Shown one piece after another: positions 8,530-17,856 of a stretch of 64,000 nucleotides of DNA (its first letter is position 1; each line of letters starts with the position of its first letter). Source of the stretch: Bacillota bacterium. Lineage in GTDB: Bacteria > Bacillota > Clostridia > DSM-8532. Both the position numbers and the translations under genes were made by a program. The stretch spans positions 248,001 through 312,000 of the forward strand of contig JAEZJF010000006.1 in assembly GCA_023415825.1 (NCBI GenBank), written 5' to 3'. The notes under the pieces were generated by a model. The model had not been told where the DNA came from. It ran no database searches and saw only the letters and a list, made by a program, of their open reading frames with translations.

Positions 8530-9759
8530 CTATGCGTTGCTTCCCGCTGTATAGCCTGTTGAAAAAGCAATGGTCAGATTGAACCCGCCGGTATAGGCAT
8601 CAACATCAATCATTTCACCAGCAAAATAAAGCCCTTTGATAAGCTTGGACTCCATAGTTGCAGGATTGATCTCCTTGACCGAAATTCCCCCCGCCGTCAC
8701 TATTGCTTCTTCAATTGGGCGTGCTTTGGAAACTGTAAGCTTTAAACCCTTTAAAAGCGTTACAAGCTCTCTTCTCTCATTTCTGGTTATTTGATTAACC
8801 GGCTTTTCGGAAGGAATATCTGAGAGTGAAACAATTATAGGGATCAAGCTCTTGGGAAGCAGATCCCCTAAGGCGTTATCGAACTGCTTTCTTGAATATT
8901 TCGAAAAATCCCTCTGTATGCGCAAATCCAGTGTTTCTTCATCCAATGCGGGCTTTAAGTCAATCTTAAGGACTGAGTCCTTAAAGCCGCAATCAAGAAT
9001 ATGGCGGCTTGCGCTTAAAATCATAGGCCCTGAAACCCCAAAATGGGTAAAGAGCATCTCGCCTTGCTCCTGATAAACCTTGGTTCCAGCATTGTCATAT
9101 ACGGTAAGCCCTACATTCTTTAATGCAAGCCCTTGAACCTCAGTCACCCATTTCTCTTTAGTTTCAAGTGGAACCAGGGATGGCTTGGGCTCTGCCAAAG
9201 TATGACCGAGCTCCTGGGCTATCCGGTATCCGTCACCCGTTGAGCCTGTCATGGGGTAAGAGAGTCCGCCCGTTGCCAAAATCACTGAGTCCAACTCATA
9301 AAAAACATTGTTTTGAAGCCTTAGCCCTCCCACCCGACCATTCTCACAGATGATATCCTTTACAGGGGAATGATAGTGGAATTGCGCCCCCTGTCTTTGA
9401 GCATAACAAATAAGGGCATCAGCCACATCATAGGAGCGATCTGACTCGGGAAAGACTCGATTTCCCCGCTCAGTCCTTAATGAGACGCCATTCGTTTCAA
9501 AAAAGTCCATAATGTCATAGTTGTTATAATGATGCAGTGAAGAATATAAAAATCTTCCGTTTCCCGGAATATTGGAAAGAAGCTCATCCATTGGACAATT
9601 ATTGGTGATGTTGCATCTTCCCTTACCAGTTATTAAAAGCTTTTTGCCTGAACGATTGTTTTTCTCAAATACAAGTACTTTCTTGCCCAAAGCTCCCGCT
9701 CTGCCTGCCGCCATCAGACCGGCGGCACCGGCACCTACTATTCCCACTTGGTTTGCCAT
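8530..9759 (-). CDS. HI0933/BaiN-family FAD-dependent oxidoreductase
   Basis: 409 residues. The N-terminal FAD-binding Rossmann motif is GIVGAGAAGLMAAGRAG. It is followed by the family mark GKGRCNITN, a second nucleotide region TGGLSYPMTGSTGDGY, and the C-terminal FAD-contact stretch AGEMIDVDAYTGGFN. The family is widespread. One member, BaiN, acts on bile-acid intermediates, but the substrate of most is unknown and I do not assign one. It starts at ATG 9759 with a distant GAGGG. The gene lies downstream of the MurR/RpiR regulator, 50 bp apart. Confidence 0.88.
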   Translation of the reverse strand: MANQVGIVGAGAAGLMAAGRAGALGKKVLVFEKNNRSGKKLLITGKGRCNITNNCPMDELLSNIPGNGRFLYSSLHHYNNYDIMDFFETNGVSLRTERGNRVFPESDRSYDVADALICYAQRQGAQFHYHSPVKDIICENGRVGGLRLQNNVFYELDSVILATGGLSYPMTGSTGDGYRIAQELGHTLAEPKPSLVPLETKEKWVTEVQGLALKNVGLTVYDNAGTKVYQEQGEMLFTHFGVSGPMILSASRHILDCGFKDSVLKIDLKPALDEETLDLRIQRDFSKYSRKQFDNALGDLLPKSLIPIIVSLSDIPSEKPVNQITRNERRELVTLLKGLKLTVSKARPIEEAIVTAGGISVKEINPATMESKLIKGLYFAGEMIDVDAYTGGFNLTIAFSTGYTAGSNA

Positions 9760-9809
9760 TGGTTGCTTTTAACCCTCTAACGTAAAATTTCGTTGCTTGC
9801 AACGTTGAA

Positions 9810-10691
9810 TTAGTCATGAGCCAGTTCTGTATAATGCTCGTCCTTTTCGTAAACCTGGTACTCATCCCATATTTTTTCAAGCTTTTCTAAGGTAGTATGA
9901 ATATTTTCCTTGCGTTTTAAACCAATGGCTACAATGAGAGCATTAATCATTGATAATGGTGCAACAAGGGAGTCCACGAAGGAGGCCATATCGCTGCGGG
10001 CGAAAAGGCTGTATTTTGAGTGAATAGCCAAAGGTGAGGTTTCATTATCGGTAATGGCGATTACGGTAGCACCCTGTTTCTTGGCAAACTCCATGGCCTT
10101 AGAAGTACGTTTGGAGTACCGCGGGAAGCTGATACCAATAACCACATCGCCTTTTTTCGCATTGACGATCTGTTCAAACATTTCACTGACACTGGTGGTA
10201 TGTACCAGCCGTACATTTTCGAAAATGAGATTGAAATAAAAACCAAGAAAACTCGCCAGAGGTGCAGAACTCCGGACTCCGAGAATATAAATCTTGTCAC
10301 CCTGCAATATTTCTTCTACAACATTATTAAAAGTCTCGGCATCGGCCTCTTCCAGCGTTGCGCGGATCTTGTTAGTATCAGACTGAAGCACACTCTTTAA
10401 TACAGTTTCCGAATCAATATGAGCCGATGAGACCTCCAGTCTTTGGGCTGATGTCAGCTTGCTTTTTATAACTTCTCTTAAAACCTTCTGTAGCTTTGGA
10501 TAACCATCATAACCTAACTCAATGGCAAAACGCACTACGGTGGATTCACTTACACCGACTTCTTCACCAAGCCTTGCAGCCGTCATAAAAGCGGCTTTAT
10601 CATAATGATCCATAATGTAACTGGCTATCAATTTCTGTCCTTTGCTGAAGGTTGAGTATTTGGCCTTCATCTCTCTAATTAGATTATCCAT
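9810..10691 (-). CDS. MurR/RpiR-family transcriptional regulator
   Basis: 293 residues. An N-terminal helix-turn-helix (ARLGEEVGVSESTVVRFAIELG) is followed by a SIS sugar-phosphate-binding domain (residues ~120-260, with IYILGVRSSAPLASF and GDVVIGISFPRYS). Such proteins sense phosphosugars. ATG 10691 is preferred because GAGGTG precedes it; the frame is open 75 bp further upstream without a suitable site. It is divergent from sigK. Its targets are not obvious here; no sugar-phosphate catabolic gene is adjacent. Confidence 0.9.
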   Translation of the reverse strand: MDNLIREMKAKYSTFSKGQKLIASYIMDHYDKAAFMTAARLGEEVGVSESTVVRFAIELGYDGYPKLQKVLREVIKSKLTSAQRLEVSSAHIDSETVLKSVLQSDTNKIRATLEEADAETFNNVVEEILQGDKIYILGVRSSAPLASFLGFYFNLIFENVRLVHTTSVSEMFEQIVNAKKGDVVIGISFPRYSKRTSKAMEFAKKQGATVIAITDNETSPLAIHSKYSLFARSDMASFVDSLVAPLSMINALIVAIGLKRKENIHTTLEKLEKIWDEYQVYEKDEHYTELAHD

Positions 10692-10862
10692 TAAACACCT
10701 CAAACAATGAATTGTTATTACACCTATAGGATATATTTTTGCAGGATAAAAATCAAGGTTATGCAAATAAACATTTGGATTGTCCGTCTTTCATAAAGCA
10801 TGGTAGCATTCTTTTGTCCCAATGCATATATTATTGTGGCAACTATGATTGTGAGGTATAGT

Positions 10863-11558
10863 ATGATTTTGTCTTCCTTGCAAGAGCTCGTTACCAGATT
10901 ATTATCTCAATACTTTCTGGCAGGCTTTATAACAGGGCCTCAGTCCTTTCCCCAGCCACTTTCTGCCACAGACGAGCAGAAATACGTAGAGGACTGCAGA
11001 AAGGGCGAAGAAAATGCAAGAAATATTCTCATCGAACACAATCTCCGTTTGGTTGCCCATGTTGCCAGAAAATACTCGGTGACCAATACTGATTCTGACG
11101 ATCTTATTTCAATTGGGACCATTGGCTTGATTAAAGCTGTATCAAGTTATGACCCTTCCAAAGGAATCCGTCTTGCGACTTATGCCGCCCGTTGTATTGA
11201 AAATGAAATTCTAATGCACTTAAGAGCTTCAAAAAAACTTCAGAATGAGGTCTCCCTCAATGAACCTCTGGGTACTGACCGGGAAGGTAATGAAATCGCC
11301 TTAATCGACATTCTTGGCAGTGAGGATGAGGAGGTTGACGAAAAAGTTGATCTCACTCAGAGAATAAAGAAGTTGTACAGGCTCATTAAATGTGTTTTGG
11401 AAGGCCGTGAACAGGTTATCATACGATTACGCTACGGCCTTTGCGGCAACAACGGTAAAACTCAGAGGGAAGTGGCTGAAAGTTTGGGGATCTCCCGATC
11501 CTATGTTTCAAGGATTGAAAAAAAAGCTCTGACAAAGCTTTACGAGGGGTTAAAATGA
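10863..11558 (+). CDS. sigK: Sporulation sigma factor SigK
   Basis: Late mother-cell sigma factor. 231 residues: a hydrophobic pro-sequence of about 20 residues (LVTRLLSQYFLAGFITG), region 2 (NLRLVAHVARKY; DLISIGTIGLIKAVSSY; LATYAARCIENEILMHLR) and a region 4 helix-turn-helix (REVAESLGISRSYVSRIE). The reading frame is continuous, with no skin-type insertion at the usual site in region 2. ATG 10863 follows GTGAGGT; the frame extends upstream without a matching site. Activation would need SpoIVFB-type cleavage. It is divergent from the MurR/RpiR gene and has its own terminator. Confidence 0.95.
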   Translation: MILSSLQELVTRLLSQYFLAGFITGPQSFPQPLSATDEQKYVEDCRKGEENARNILIEHNLRLVAHVARKYSVTNTDSDDLISIGTIGLIKAVSSYDPSKGIRLATYAARCIENEILMHLRASKKLQNEVSLNEPLGTDREGNEIALIDILGSEDEEVDEKVDLTQRIKKLYRLIKCVLEGREQVIIRLRYGLCGNNGKTQREVAESLGISRSYVSRIEKKALTKLYEGLK

Positions 11559-11578
11559 AAAGTGGATCGAGGCTCGTA

Positions 11579-11622
11579 ACGGGTCGAGTAATGGTGGTGC
11601 GCTATGCGCACCACTATTTTTC
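11579..11622 (+). terminator. sigK terminator
   Basis: A perfect 9-bp stem, GTGGTGCGC and GCGCACCAC around TAT (11594-11614), is followed by TATTTTT. It sits at the convergent junction with the YtvI-like gene and could work in both directions. ACGGGTCGAG (from 11579) just before it is a weak copy of the 3' motif seen at 39993. Confidence 0.8.
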
Positions 11623-12781
11623 ACTCTTTTGCTCCCTGTTTTTTATCACTCTCTTTTTCTGAGGGTTCAGTTGCCAGAACCACCTTACCCTTGGAATGAA
11701 AACTCCGTTCGTACCAATTTTTAAAGCTGTCGTCCTTAAGGATTCCTTCAAGGATATACTTCACAATAACTACTACTAAAGGTCCTACGAACATTCCTAA
11801 TACACCTAGTAATTTAAGGCCGATATACATGCCGGCCAAGGTGAAAAGAGGATGAACGCCAATTTGCTGTCCTACAATCTTCGGTTCAATGAGTTGCCTC
11901 ACAAAAAGAACAATAACATATAGCAAGAAGGTAGATAAGCCCAGCTTGGTATTGCCTGCAATTAGATTGATGATGGACCATGGTACAAGAACTGAGCCTG
12001 CTCCCAAAACCGGCAGTACGTCAACCAATGCGATTATCAGGGCAATCAGCAGCGCGTTCTCAACTCCGATAATTAAAAGGCCGAGTAAAATCTCAGAAAA
12101 TGTTATGCTCATGATAATAAGCTGAGCTCTCAGCCATCCAAACAGAGCTACAAAAACATTATTTGTAATGCCTCGCGTTCTTTTAAGCCAGTTAGTGGGG
12201 ACCTGACCATCCAGGAATCTCAAAATGGTATGCTTGTCACTGGACATAAAATAGGTGGCTAAAATGGTTACCAATATGAAAATTAATACCTGGGGCAAGA
12301 ACAGGGCAAATTGAATGGGAACCTGAGCTACATTAACAATGGGTCTCAAAATATCTTTAAGATTGCTGGTAACATCCTCTGCCGCACGGTTAATAATATC
12401 AGTGATCTCCACAGGCAGCTGGATATAGATACCATTGATCTGCTCGACCAAGTTGTTGAAAAAATCCGATATTTTATCAATATTAAATTCTATGGTTTGG
12501 TAGACGTTCTCAATTTCTTTTATCAGCCTTGAAATAAGGAATGTAAAGATGGCTCCGATGGTGCCAAGTACCACCAGTATCGAAAATACAGATCCAATTT
12601 TTCTTGGGATTCGAAGCTTTTTTTCAATAAGCTTAACAAATGGCTCAATCAGTGAGGCAAAGAAGTATGCCAGAATAAACGGCACAATGTATTTCCATAT
12701 CTTAGTAAAAAGGAAGATTGCCAAAACCGCCAATGCAATTTTGAGGATAACAATCACGGCTTTTTTTATAGTCTCCGGCAT
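11621..12781 (-). CDS. AI-2E/YtvI-family membrane permease
   Basis: 386 residues with about eight transmembrane segments (e.g. VIVILKIALAVLAIFLF and IGSVFSILVVLGTIGAIFTFL). The AI-2E-transporter family core in the C-terminal half includes ALIIALVDVLPVLGAGSVLVPW and the conserved PKIVGQQIGVHPLFTL. Members include sporulation protein YtvI and TqsA-like exporters; the substrate is unknown. It ends in a charged tail. It starts at ATG 12781 after AAAGGAGGGGG. Confidence 0.88.
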   Translation of the reverse strand: MPETIKKAVIVILKIALAVLAIFLFTKIWKYIVPFILAYFFASLIEPFVKLIEKKLRIPRKIGSVFSILVVLGTIGAIFTFLISRLIKEIENVYQTIEFNIDKISDFFNNLVEQINGIYIQLPVEITDIINRAAEDVTSNLKDILRPIVNVAQVPIQFALFLPQVLIFILVTILATYFMSSDKHTILRFLDGQVPTNWLKRTRGITNNVFVALFGWLRAQLIIMSITFSEILLGLLIIGVENALLIALIIALVDVLPVLGAGSVLVPWSIINLIAGNTKLGLSTFLLYVIVLFVRQLIEPKIVGQQIGVHPLFTLAGMYIGLKLLGVLGMFVGPLVVVIVKYILEGILKDDSFKNWYERSFHSKGKVVLATEPSEKESDKKQGAKE

Positions 12782-12833
12782 ACTCCCCCTCCTTTGTTTG
12801 GGTAATAATCATATTATTATACCATTATATTTT

Positions 12834-13394
12834 TCACATCATCCAATCATTCTGTTTAAAGGATTCATAGGCCTGCCTTATATAGGCTAAACGTCCATCT
12901 TTCCTGGTGCTTTCCATTAATGACAGTCCGGAAGCCGGGAACGAATGGTCTACTTTTCCCAAGTTTTTTTGTATTTCTGAAAACACCTTGTCTGAAACCG
13001 CTTCTCTTACCAGAGTTATATGGGGTGAATAGCTTTTTTCGTCCAGTCCGGGTACAATAGACCCCAATTTAGTCTCTACATCACTGTAGAGCTTGTGCAA
13101 AAGCTCGTTTCTATTAAGGCCAGCCCAAATTATCATTTTATTTCCTTTTTCAAATTTACCAAAGAAGTCTAATGTTAAAACAAAGGAATGGTGTAATTCG
13201 GTCACATTTTTTATCATGCTGCGGATTTTTTTGACTTGTACTGCGTCTATTTCTCCCAAAAATTTTATAGTTAAGTGGAGATTTTCAAGTATGCTGAAAT
13301 TACCTCTTACCCCTTCTTCTTTGAGCCTGTTTTGAATTCCAGCAAGAATTTGCCTTGTCTCATTATCAAGTTCAAGTGCAAGAAAACCTCGCAT
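12834..13394 (-). CDS. thpR: RNA 2',3'-cyclic phosphodiesterase
   Basis: LigT/2H phosphoesterase of 186 residues. Both H-x-T/S-x motifs are present: HLTIKFLG near residue 43 and HITLVRE near residue 125. The family opens 2',3'-cyclic phosphates on RNA ends. ATG 13394 begins MRGFLALEL as in relatives; a TTG two codons upstream is the alternative, with GGAGG serving either. Confidence 0.9.
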   Translation of the reverse strand: MRGFLALELDNETRQILAGIQNRLKEEGVRGNFSILENLHLTIKFLGEIDAVQVKKIRSMIKNVTELHHSFVLTLDFFGKFEKGNKMIIWAGLNRNELLHKLYSDVETKLGSIVPGLDEKSYSPHITLVREAVSDKVFSEIQKNLGKVDHSFPASGLSLMESTRKDGRLAYIRQAYESFKQNDWMM

Positions 13395-13426
13395 TTGCAA
13401 CCAACCTCCGGATTTTCATGTTTTGA

Positions 13427-13466
13427 AAAAAGCCCGGTAGACCCTATATACATTCTACCAGGCTTT
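13427..13466 (-). terminator. nifS-nifU operon terminator
   Basis: Inverted repeat AAAAGCCCGGTAGA / TCTACCAGGCTTTT with one mismatch and an 11-base loop, flanked by T-runs on the minus strand. It follows the nifU stop. Confidence 0.8.
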
Positions 13467-13492
13467 TACTGTGTGTTATACATTTAAGCAAA

Positions 13493-13957
13493 TTAATCTT
13501 CGTCATCAATGAAGGATTCAATCTCATGATCATGGGCGCCACAGCTTCCGCAGCACCCGCTGCAGCCCTCATACAGCATATCCTCGTCAAATCCGTTTTT
13601 TACTCTGTAATCCTGAAGAGCGGCAGCTATAGCCTCTTCAGCCAGAACAGAGCAATGAACCTTTGCCGGGGGCAGGCCGTCCAGAGCCTCCATAACCGCT
13701 TTGTTGCTGATTTGCTCAGCCTCTTTAATGGTTTTTCCGATGAGCATCTCCGTAGCCATACTGCTGGTAGCTACGGCTGCGCCACAACCAAAGGTTTTGA
13801 ACTTGGCATCGGTTATTATGCCATCCTCAATTTTAAGATACATTTTCATAATATCGCCACATTTGGCATTACCGACTTGCCCTACGCCATCAGCGTTTTC
13901 TATTTCACCCACATTACGGGGATTTGAAAAATGGTCCATAACTTTTTCACTATACAT
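13493..13957 (-). CDS. nifU: Fe-S cluster scaffold, NifU/IscU type
   Basis: 154 residues. IscU fold with the three ligand cysteines in NAKCGDIM, TFGCGAA and VHCSVLAEE. It then has an unusual cysteine-rich C-terminal tail, GCSGCCGSCGAHDHE, seen in clostridial NifU-like scaffolds. It receives sulfur from the neighbouring NifS. ATG 13957 is chosen because GGGAGAG lies at proper distance; a GTG at 13966 would sit on top of that site and on the nifS stop. Confidence 0.93.
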   Translation of the reverse strand: MYSEKVMDHFSNPRNVGEIENADGVGQVGNAKCGDIMKMYLKIEDGIITDAKFKTFGCGAAVATSSMATEMLIGKTIKEAEQISNKAVMEALDGLPPAKVHCSVLAEEAIAAALQDYRVKNGFDEDMLYEGCSGCCGSCGAHDHEIESFIDDED

Positions 13958-13962
13958 AAAAC

Positions 13963-15147
13963 TCACTCTCCCTTGATAAAATCTTCAAACAATGGGGACA
14001 TATTACGAAGCTTAGTGATGATTTCATCCAAGCAATCCACCAGATAATCAACTTCATCCTCCGTATTTGCTTCTCCGAAGGATAGTCTTAAAGAACCATG
14101 GGCAATTTCATGAGGTAAGCCAATAGCCAGAAGGACATGGGATGGATCCAGCGAACCCGACGTACACGCTGAGCCGCTTGAAGCCTTAATGCCCTTCATG
14201 TCAAGCATGAGAAGCACCGACTCGCCCTCAACAAATCTGAAAGAAACATTCAGGTTGCCGGGGAGACGTTTTTCAAGGCTGCCATTTACACGAATATGGG
14301 GAATTCTTTCTGTGATACCTTTTAAAGCACGTTCTCTAAGGCGAAGGAGCTTCTCGTAGTGAGCATCCATATTAAGTGTTGCCAGTTCAAGTGCTTTAGC
14401 CAATCCTACGATCCCGGGGACATTTTCTGTTCCGGCTCTCCTGTTTCTTTCCTGATGTCCCCCATGAATAAAGCTCTCTATTCTGACACCCTTTCGAATA
14501 TAGAGTATGCCTGTCCCCTTTGGACCATAAAATTTATGACCTGATATGGACATAAGATCCACACCTAAATCCTTGGCATTCAATGGTATATTGCCAGCTG
14601 CCTGAACTGCATCTGTATGGATGAGCACACCGTGTTTTTTACACACCTGAGCTATTTCCTTAATGGGTTGAATTGTTCCGATTTCATTGTTGGCCACCAT
14701 AATGGTCACTAAAATAGTGTCAGGACGAATAGCCCTGTCCACGTCATCAGGATTAACTAAACCTTCGCCATTAACAGGAATAAAGGTAATATCATAGCCC
14801 TCTTTTTTAAGAAACTCACAGGTAGCAAATACCGCAGGATGTTCGATGCTTGAGGTAATGATATGCTTGCCTTTTTTTCTTAAAGCTAAGGCGGCACCCT
14901 TAATGGCCCAGTTATCGGATTCAGTGCCCGAGCCGGTAAAATAGATTTCGGAGGGCTCCGATGCACCTATTGATTTAGCCACTGAGATGCGGGCATCCTC
15001 AACGGCTTTTCTATTGGAACGACCTATGGAATAAATGGATGAGGCATTGCCATATTCCTGAACAAAATACGGTTTCATAGCTTCAAACACTTCAGGCTTC
15101 ACATAGGTTGTGGCAGCGTGATCAAAATATATAACCTGCTTCTGCAT
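13963..15147 (-). CDS. nifS: Cysteine desulfurase, NifS/IscS type
   Basis: PLP enzyme that takes sulfur from cysteine for Fe-S cluster building. 394 residues with the PLP lysine in SGHKFYGPKG and the active-site cysteine loop SSGSACTSGSLDPSH. ATG 15147 follows AAAGGAAG. Its stop overlaps the region just before the nifU start, so the two are co-translated. No iscR is next to it. Confidence 0.96.
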   Translation of the reverse strand: MQKQVIYFDHAATTYVKPEVFEAMKPYFVQEYGNASSIYSIGRSNRKAVEDARISVAKSIGASEPSEIYFTGSGTESDNWAIKGAALALRKKGKHIITSSIEHPAVFATCEFLKKEGYDITFIPVNGEGLVNPDDVDRAIRPDTILVTIMVANNEIGTIQPIKEIAQVCKKHGVLIHTDAVQAAGNIPLNAKDLGVDLMSISGHKFYGPKGTGILYIRKGVRIESFIHGGHQERNRRAGTENVPGIVGLAKALELATLNMDAHYEKLLRLRERALKGITERIPHIRVNGSLEKRLPGNLNVSFRFVEGESVLLMLDMKGIKASSGSACTSGSLDPSHVLLAIGLPHEIAHGSLRLSFGEANTEDEVDYLVDCLDEIITKLRNMSPLFEDFIKGE

Positions 15148-15352
15148 GCGTATCTTCCTTTCTTTTGTCCTAGTCTAAAATTTTATCACTGACAGTCCCT
15201 GGATAATGTGATTTCAATCACAAAAACCAAGAACGACAAAAACTGCTTCAAATATGAATCATATTTAAAATTAGCATTGCATTTCTTAAAAGTCAACGAT
15301 CTAAATTGTAAATATGATGTAATTCTTAGTTTTTTATATCATGGCGTAACAA

Positions 15353-15379
15353 GAAGCAGTGAGTTTCGTTCACTGCTTC
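15353..15379 (-). terminator. Methyltransferase-gene terminator
   Basis: Stem GAAGCAGTGA / TCACTGCTTC with a short loop, in the gap after the 15410-16183 gene. The following minus-strand sequence is TTGTT, then A/T-rich. Confidence 0.6.
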
Positions 15380-15409
15380 CATTTCATATCATCCTTCCAT
15401 GGGCGACTA

Positions 15410-16183
15410 TTACGCGATATTAAAGCGTCCGGCATAGGCTTCGGTTTCATAACGCATGACGATCTTGCCGGATTGGCTGAATTGATCAAAGAGGTGTACA
15501 AGCTCATTTATCATCTCGTTATATCCTTCATCGTTCAACTCAGGATGGCAGTCATCAAATAGAAACCTGCCTTTGATTCCATCAAGATCAAGAACCTGTT
15601 GGTTTGGTAATGAAATAACCGAATAACAATCCGATCCGAAGAATTTAGAGCATTCTGTTTCTGAAATTTTATTAAGCTGCATCTTTTCCGGATTAGGGGT
15701 ATAGCGCTGAAGGAGACGTTCATATTCCATGGAAAATGCGTCACTTTCAACAATTCGTTTATTCCATATTATTATAACTGTGCCATTAGGTTTTAAAATC
15801 CTTAAAAACTCGTTTTTACACTTTTCCAGATCGAACCAATGAAAGGACTGGGCGCAGACGATATGGTTGACCGAGCAATCAGGAAGCGACGTACTCTCTG
15901 CAGTTCCCATGATGGAAACAAACCTTTGAAACTCATCGCCAAGAAGTCTTTCCGCGACAATCCTCATGGTATTGTCAGGCTCAATGGCTATAACACGACT
16001 GCCTCTTTCCAGAAGCAGCCTGGTAAACAACCCTGTTCCTGAACCAATATCTGCTATGACGGATTCCCGTGAAAACCCACCTTCTGTGTATAGAAAATCA
16101 ACAAGTCTTTTGGGATAGCATGGCCTATATTTAATATAGTTTTCTACTCGGGTTGAACAGTATTCCAATCCACTTTTTGACAT
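15410..16183 (-). CDS. Class I SAM-dependent methyltransferase
   Basis: 257 residues with the SAM motif ADIGSGTGLFTRLLLERG, acidic motif II VIAIEPD and the motif IV region VNHIVCAQSFHWFD. It most resembles UbiE/Methyltransf_11-type small-molecule methylases; the substrate is unknown. It starts at ATG 16183 after AAGGGTGAGG. It stands alone, with terminator-like hairpins after it. Confidence 0.85.
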   Translation of the reverse strand: MSKSGLEYCSTRVENYIKYRPCYPKRLVDFLYTEGGFSRESVIADIGSGTGLFTRLLLERGSRVIAIEPDNTMRIVAERLLGDEFQRFVSIMGTAESTSLPDCSVNHIVCAQSFHWFDLEKCKNEFLRILKPNGTVIIIWNKRIVESDAFSMEYERLLQRYTPNPEKMQLNKISETECSKFFGSDCYSVISLPNQQVLDLDGIKGRFLFDDCHPELNDEGYNEMINELVHLFDQFSQSGKIVMRYETEAYAGRFNIA

Positions 16184-16523
16184 ATCCTCACCCTTACTGC
16201 GGAACCTTTTGCTTTAGTTGGTTGAAAATGCTTGAGATAAGTGTTTGTGCTGTTTATAAGAATTATATCACAAATCCACTCTTTGTCATTTATTGCCTGT
16301 CCAACAATGTAAAATCCCTATTTTGCGGGCTTAAAGATAACAAAATTGCCCTGACAGTTTAAAATAACTTTTAGACTCGATTAAACATACATTAAAGTTA
16401 TGTTAGAAAGTGCCTTAATAACATTTTCCATGATATAATGAACCGGATTACAAAAAAAGATCGAGGAAAGACTAAAATAAGAGAAGTCAGTCGGATTTGA
16501 GAACATTGTAAGGAGCAGCTTGC
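16184..16523. other. 340-bp gap before the VTT gene
   Basis: A/T-rich, with no gene seen on either strand. A TATAAT at 16434-16439 is a likely -10 for the VTT gene, though its -35 region (TGCCTT, 16411-16416) is poor. The first ~100 bp is the upstream region of the methyltransferase gene. Confidence 0.4.
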
Positions 16524-17246
16524 ATGACCTTTAATAAGATAGATAAATCAAAGATAAAATATATACTGGTAATCGCTGGTTTTGTTTTGATTTTAATTGT
16601 CTTAACTATTATATTTGGTCCGGCAATCACAAATCTTATCCGGGACCCTAAGGGTTTCCAGGAGTTTATTGATTCTTATGGAAGTCTGAGCATTTTGGTC
16701 TTTATCGCCTTTCAAATTTTGCAGGTTGTTATAGCAGCTATTCCCGGTGAGTTCGTCCAGATAGCCGGCGGATATATTTTCGGTTCTCTGCTGGGTACCG
16801 TTTATTCAGTTTTCGGCATACTCATAGGAGCCGCCATTGCTTTCTTTGCAGCACGTTTTCTTGGGCATAAAGTAGTCAGTAAGCTTCTTTCAGAAAAAAG
16901 TCTTGAAAAGTTCAAGTTTTTAATGAATTCGCATAAGCTGGAAGTCATTATATTCCTTTTGTTCTTAATACCGGGCCTCCCCAAGGATATCCTGGTCTAT
17001 GCTGCAGGGTTGTCTCCCATTCGGCCCTTACGCTTTTTCTCAATCTATACGGTGGCCAGAATGCCGGGGCTTTTAGGATCATCGCTGATTGGAGCAAACA
17101 TACAAAGCCAGAATTATGTTTTTGCCATTTCTCTTCTTGTTGTTTCCTGCCTATTATTTTTGGGAGGCATGTTTGGCCGGGATTTCATTATGCGAAAGCT
17201 CAAAGGCCGCCAAGGCCAACAGACACAGAACGAAAAATCTGTATAG
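16524..17246 (+). CDS. TVP38/TMEM64 (VTT-domain) membrane protein
   Basis: 240 residues with about six hydrophobic segments. It carries the VTT/SNARE-associated domain marks PGEFVQIAGGYIFG near residue 75 and LIPGLPKDILVYAAGL near residue 150. The family is linked to lipid scrambling and membrane homeostasis; the exact role is unknown. It starts at ATG 16524 after AAGGAGC. It converges on mscL with a 3-bp gap. Confidence 0.88.
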   Translation: MTFNKIDKSKIKYILVIAGFVLILIVLTIIFGPAITNLIRDPKGFQEFIDSYGSLSILVFIAFQILQVVIAAIPGEFVQIAGGYIFGSLLGTVYSVFGILIGAAIAFFAARFLGHKVVSKLLSEKSLEKFKFLMNSHKLEVIIFLLFLIPGLPKDILVYAAGLSPIRPLRFFSIYTVARMPGLLGSSLIGANIQSQNYVFAISLLVVSCLLFLGGMFGRDFIMRKLKGRQGQQTQNEKSV

Positions 17247-17249
17247 GGA

Positions 17250-17660
17250 TTATTCGTTATTCCGGTTCTTCAATAAATCTCTGATTTCGGTTAAAAGCTC
17301 TTCTTCCTTTGAAACCTTAACTTCGGCTATCGCTTCAGACTCGGCCTTTTCTTTCCTCTTAAAGCTGCCCAAGAGACGTATAAAAATAAAAATACTGAGA
17401 GAAATGATTAAGAAGTCAACGATGTTTTGCAAGAAGGCACCATATTTTAAAACAACATCTCCCTCTACAGCATTAGGTGGGTATGCAAGGTTGGAAAGAG
17501 GAATCTTGCCTATGACGAGGCCCATCAGGGGCATAATAATATCATTAACCAAAGATGTGACAATCTTTCCGAAGGCGCCACCGATGATAACACCGATTGC
17601 CAGATCCATAACATTTCCTTTTATTGCAAAGCTTTTAAAATCTTCTATAAACTTTTTCAT
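17250..17660 (-). CDS. mscL: Large-conductance mechanosensitive channel
   Basis: 136 residues, typical for MscL. It has the N-terminal amphipathic helix and TM1 (MKKFIEDFKSFAIKGNV; GVIIGGAFGKIVTSLV), a periplasmic loop, TM2 (FLIISLSIFIFIRLL) and a charged cytoplasmic bundle. It releases solutes on hypo-osmotic shock. ATG 17660 gives the conserved start MKKFIEDF, with AAAGGA upstream; the open frame beyond it is not conserved-looking. Confidence 0.95.
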   Translation of the reverse strand: MKKFIEDFKSFAIKGNVMDLAIGVIIGGAFGKIVTSLVNDIIMPLMGLVIGKIPLSNLAYPPNAVEGDVVLKYGAFLQNIVDFLIISLSIFIFIRLLGSFKRKEKAESEAIAEVKVSKEEELLTEIRDLLKNRNNE

Positions 17661-17795
17661 GATAATTAAAAATCCTTTCTTTTGCGCACTTAAGATGGAC
17701 AACATTATACAACGTTCTCTTATGTGTAACAAGTCTTAAGGTGGTAGTTTATACTATTTGTTAACAAATATCCAGCTCTAGTCGCACAAAATTGA

Positions 17796-17833
17796 TTGAC
17801 GGGATGTAGTTTAATCGATATAATAAAACTACA
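17796..17833 (+). promoter_or_regulatory. blaI promoter with flanking half-sites
   Basis: TTGACG (17796-17801), a 17-base spacer and TATAAT (17819-17824). The -10 lies between inverted half-sites TGTAGTTT (17805-17812) and AAACTACA (17826-17833). The same half-site builds the operator at 19216-19234, so BlaI autoregulation is likely. Confidence 0.7.
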
Positions 17834-17856
17834 AAATATCAATCAATGGAGGCGCT

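Noticed and set aside
10863..11558. Skin-type insertion in sigK
   Set aside because: The gene is continuous through region 2 and region 4; no recombinase gene is present.
17089..17739. 216-codon plus frame across the VTT gene end and mscL
   Set aside because: It runs antisense to mscL, which is unmistakable; its sequence is low-complexity Ser/Lys/Ile.
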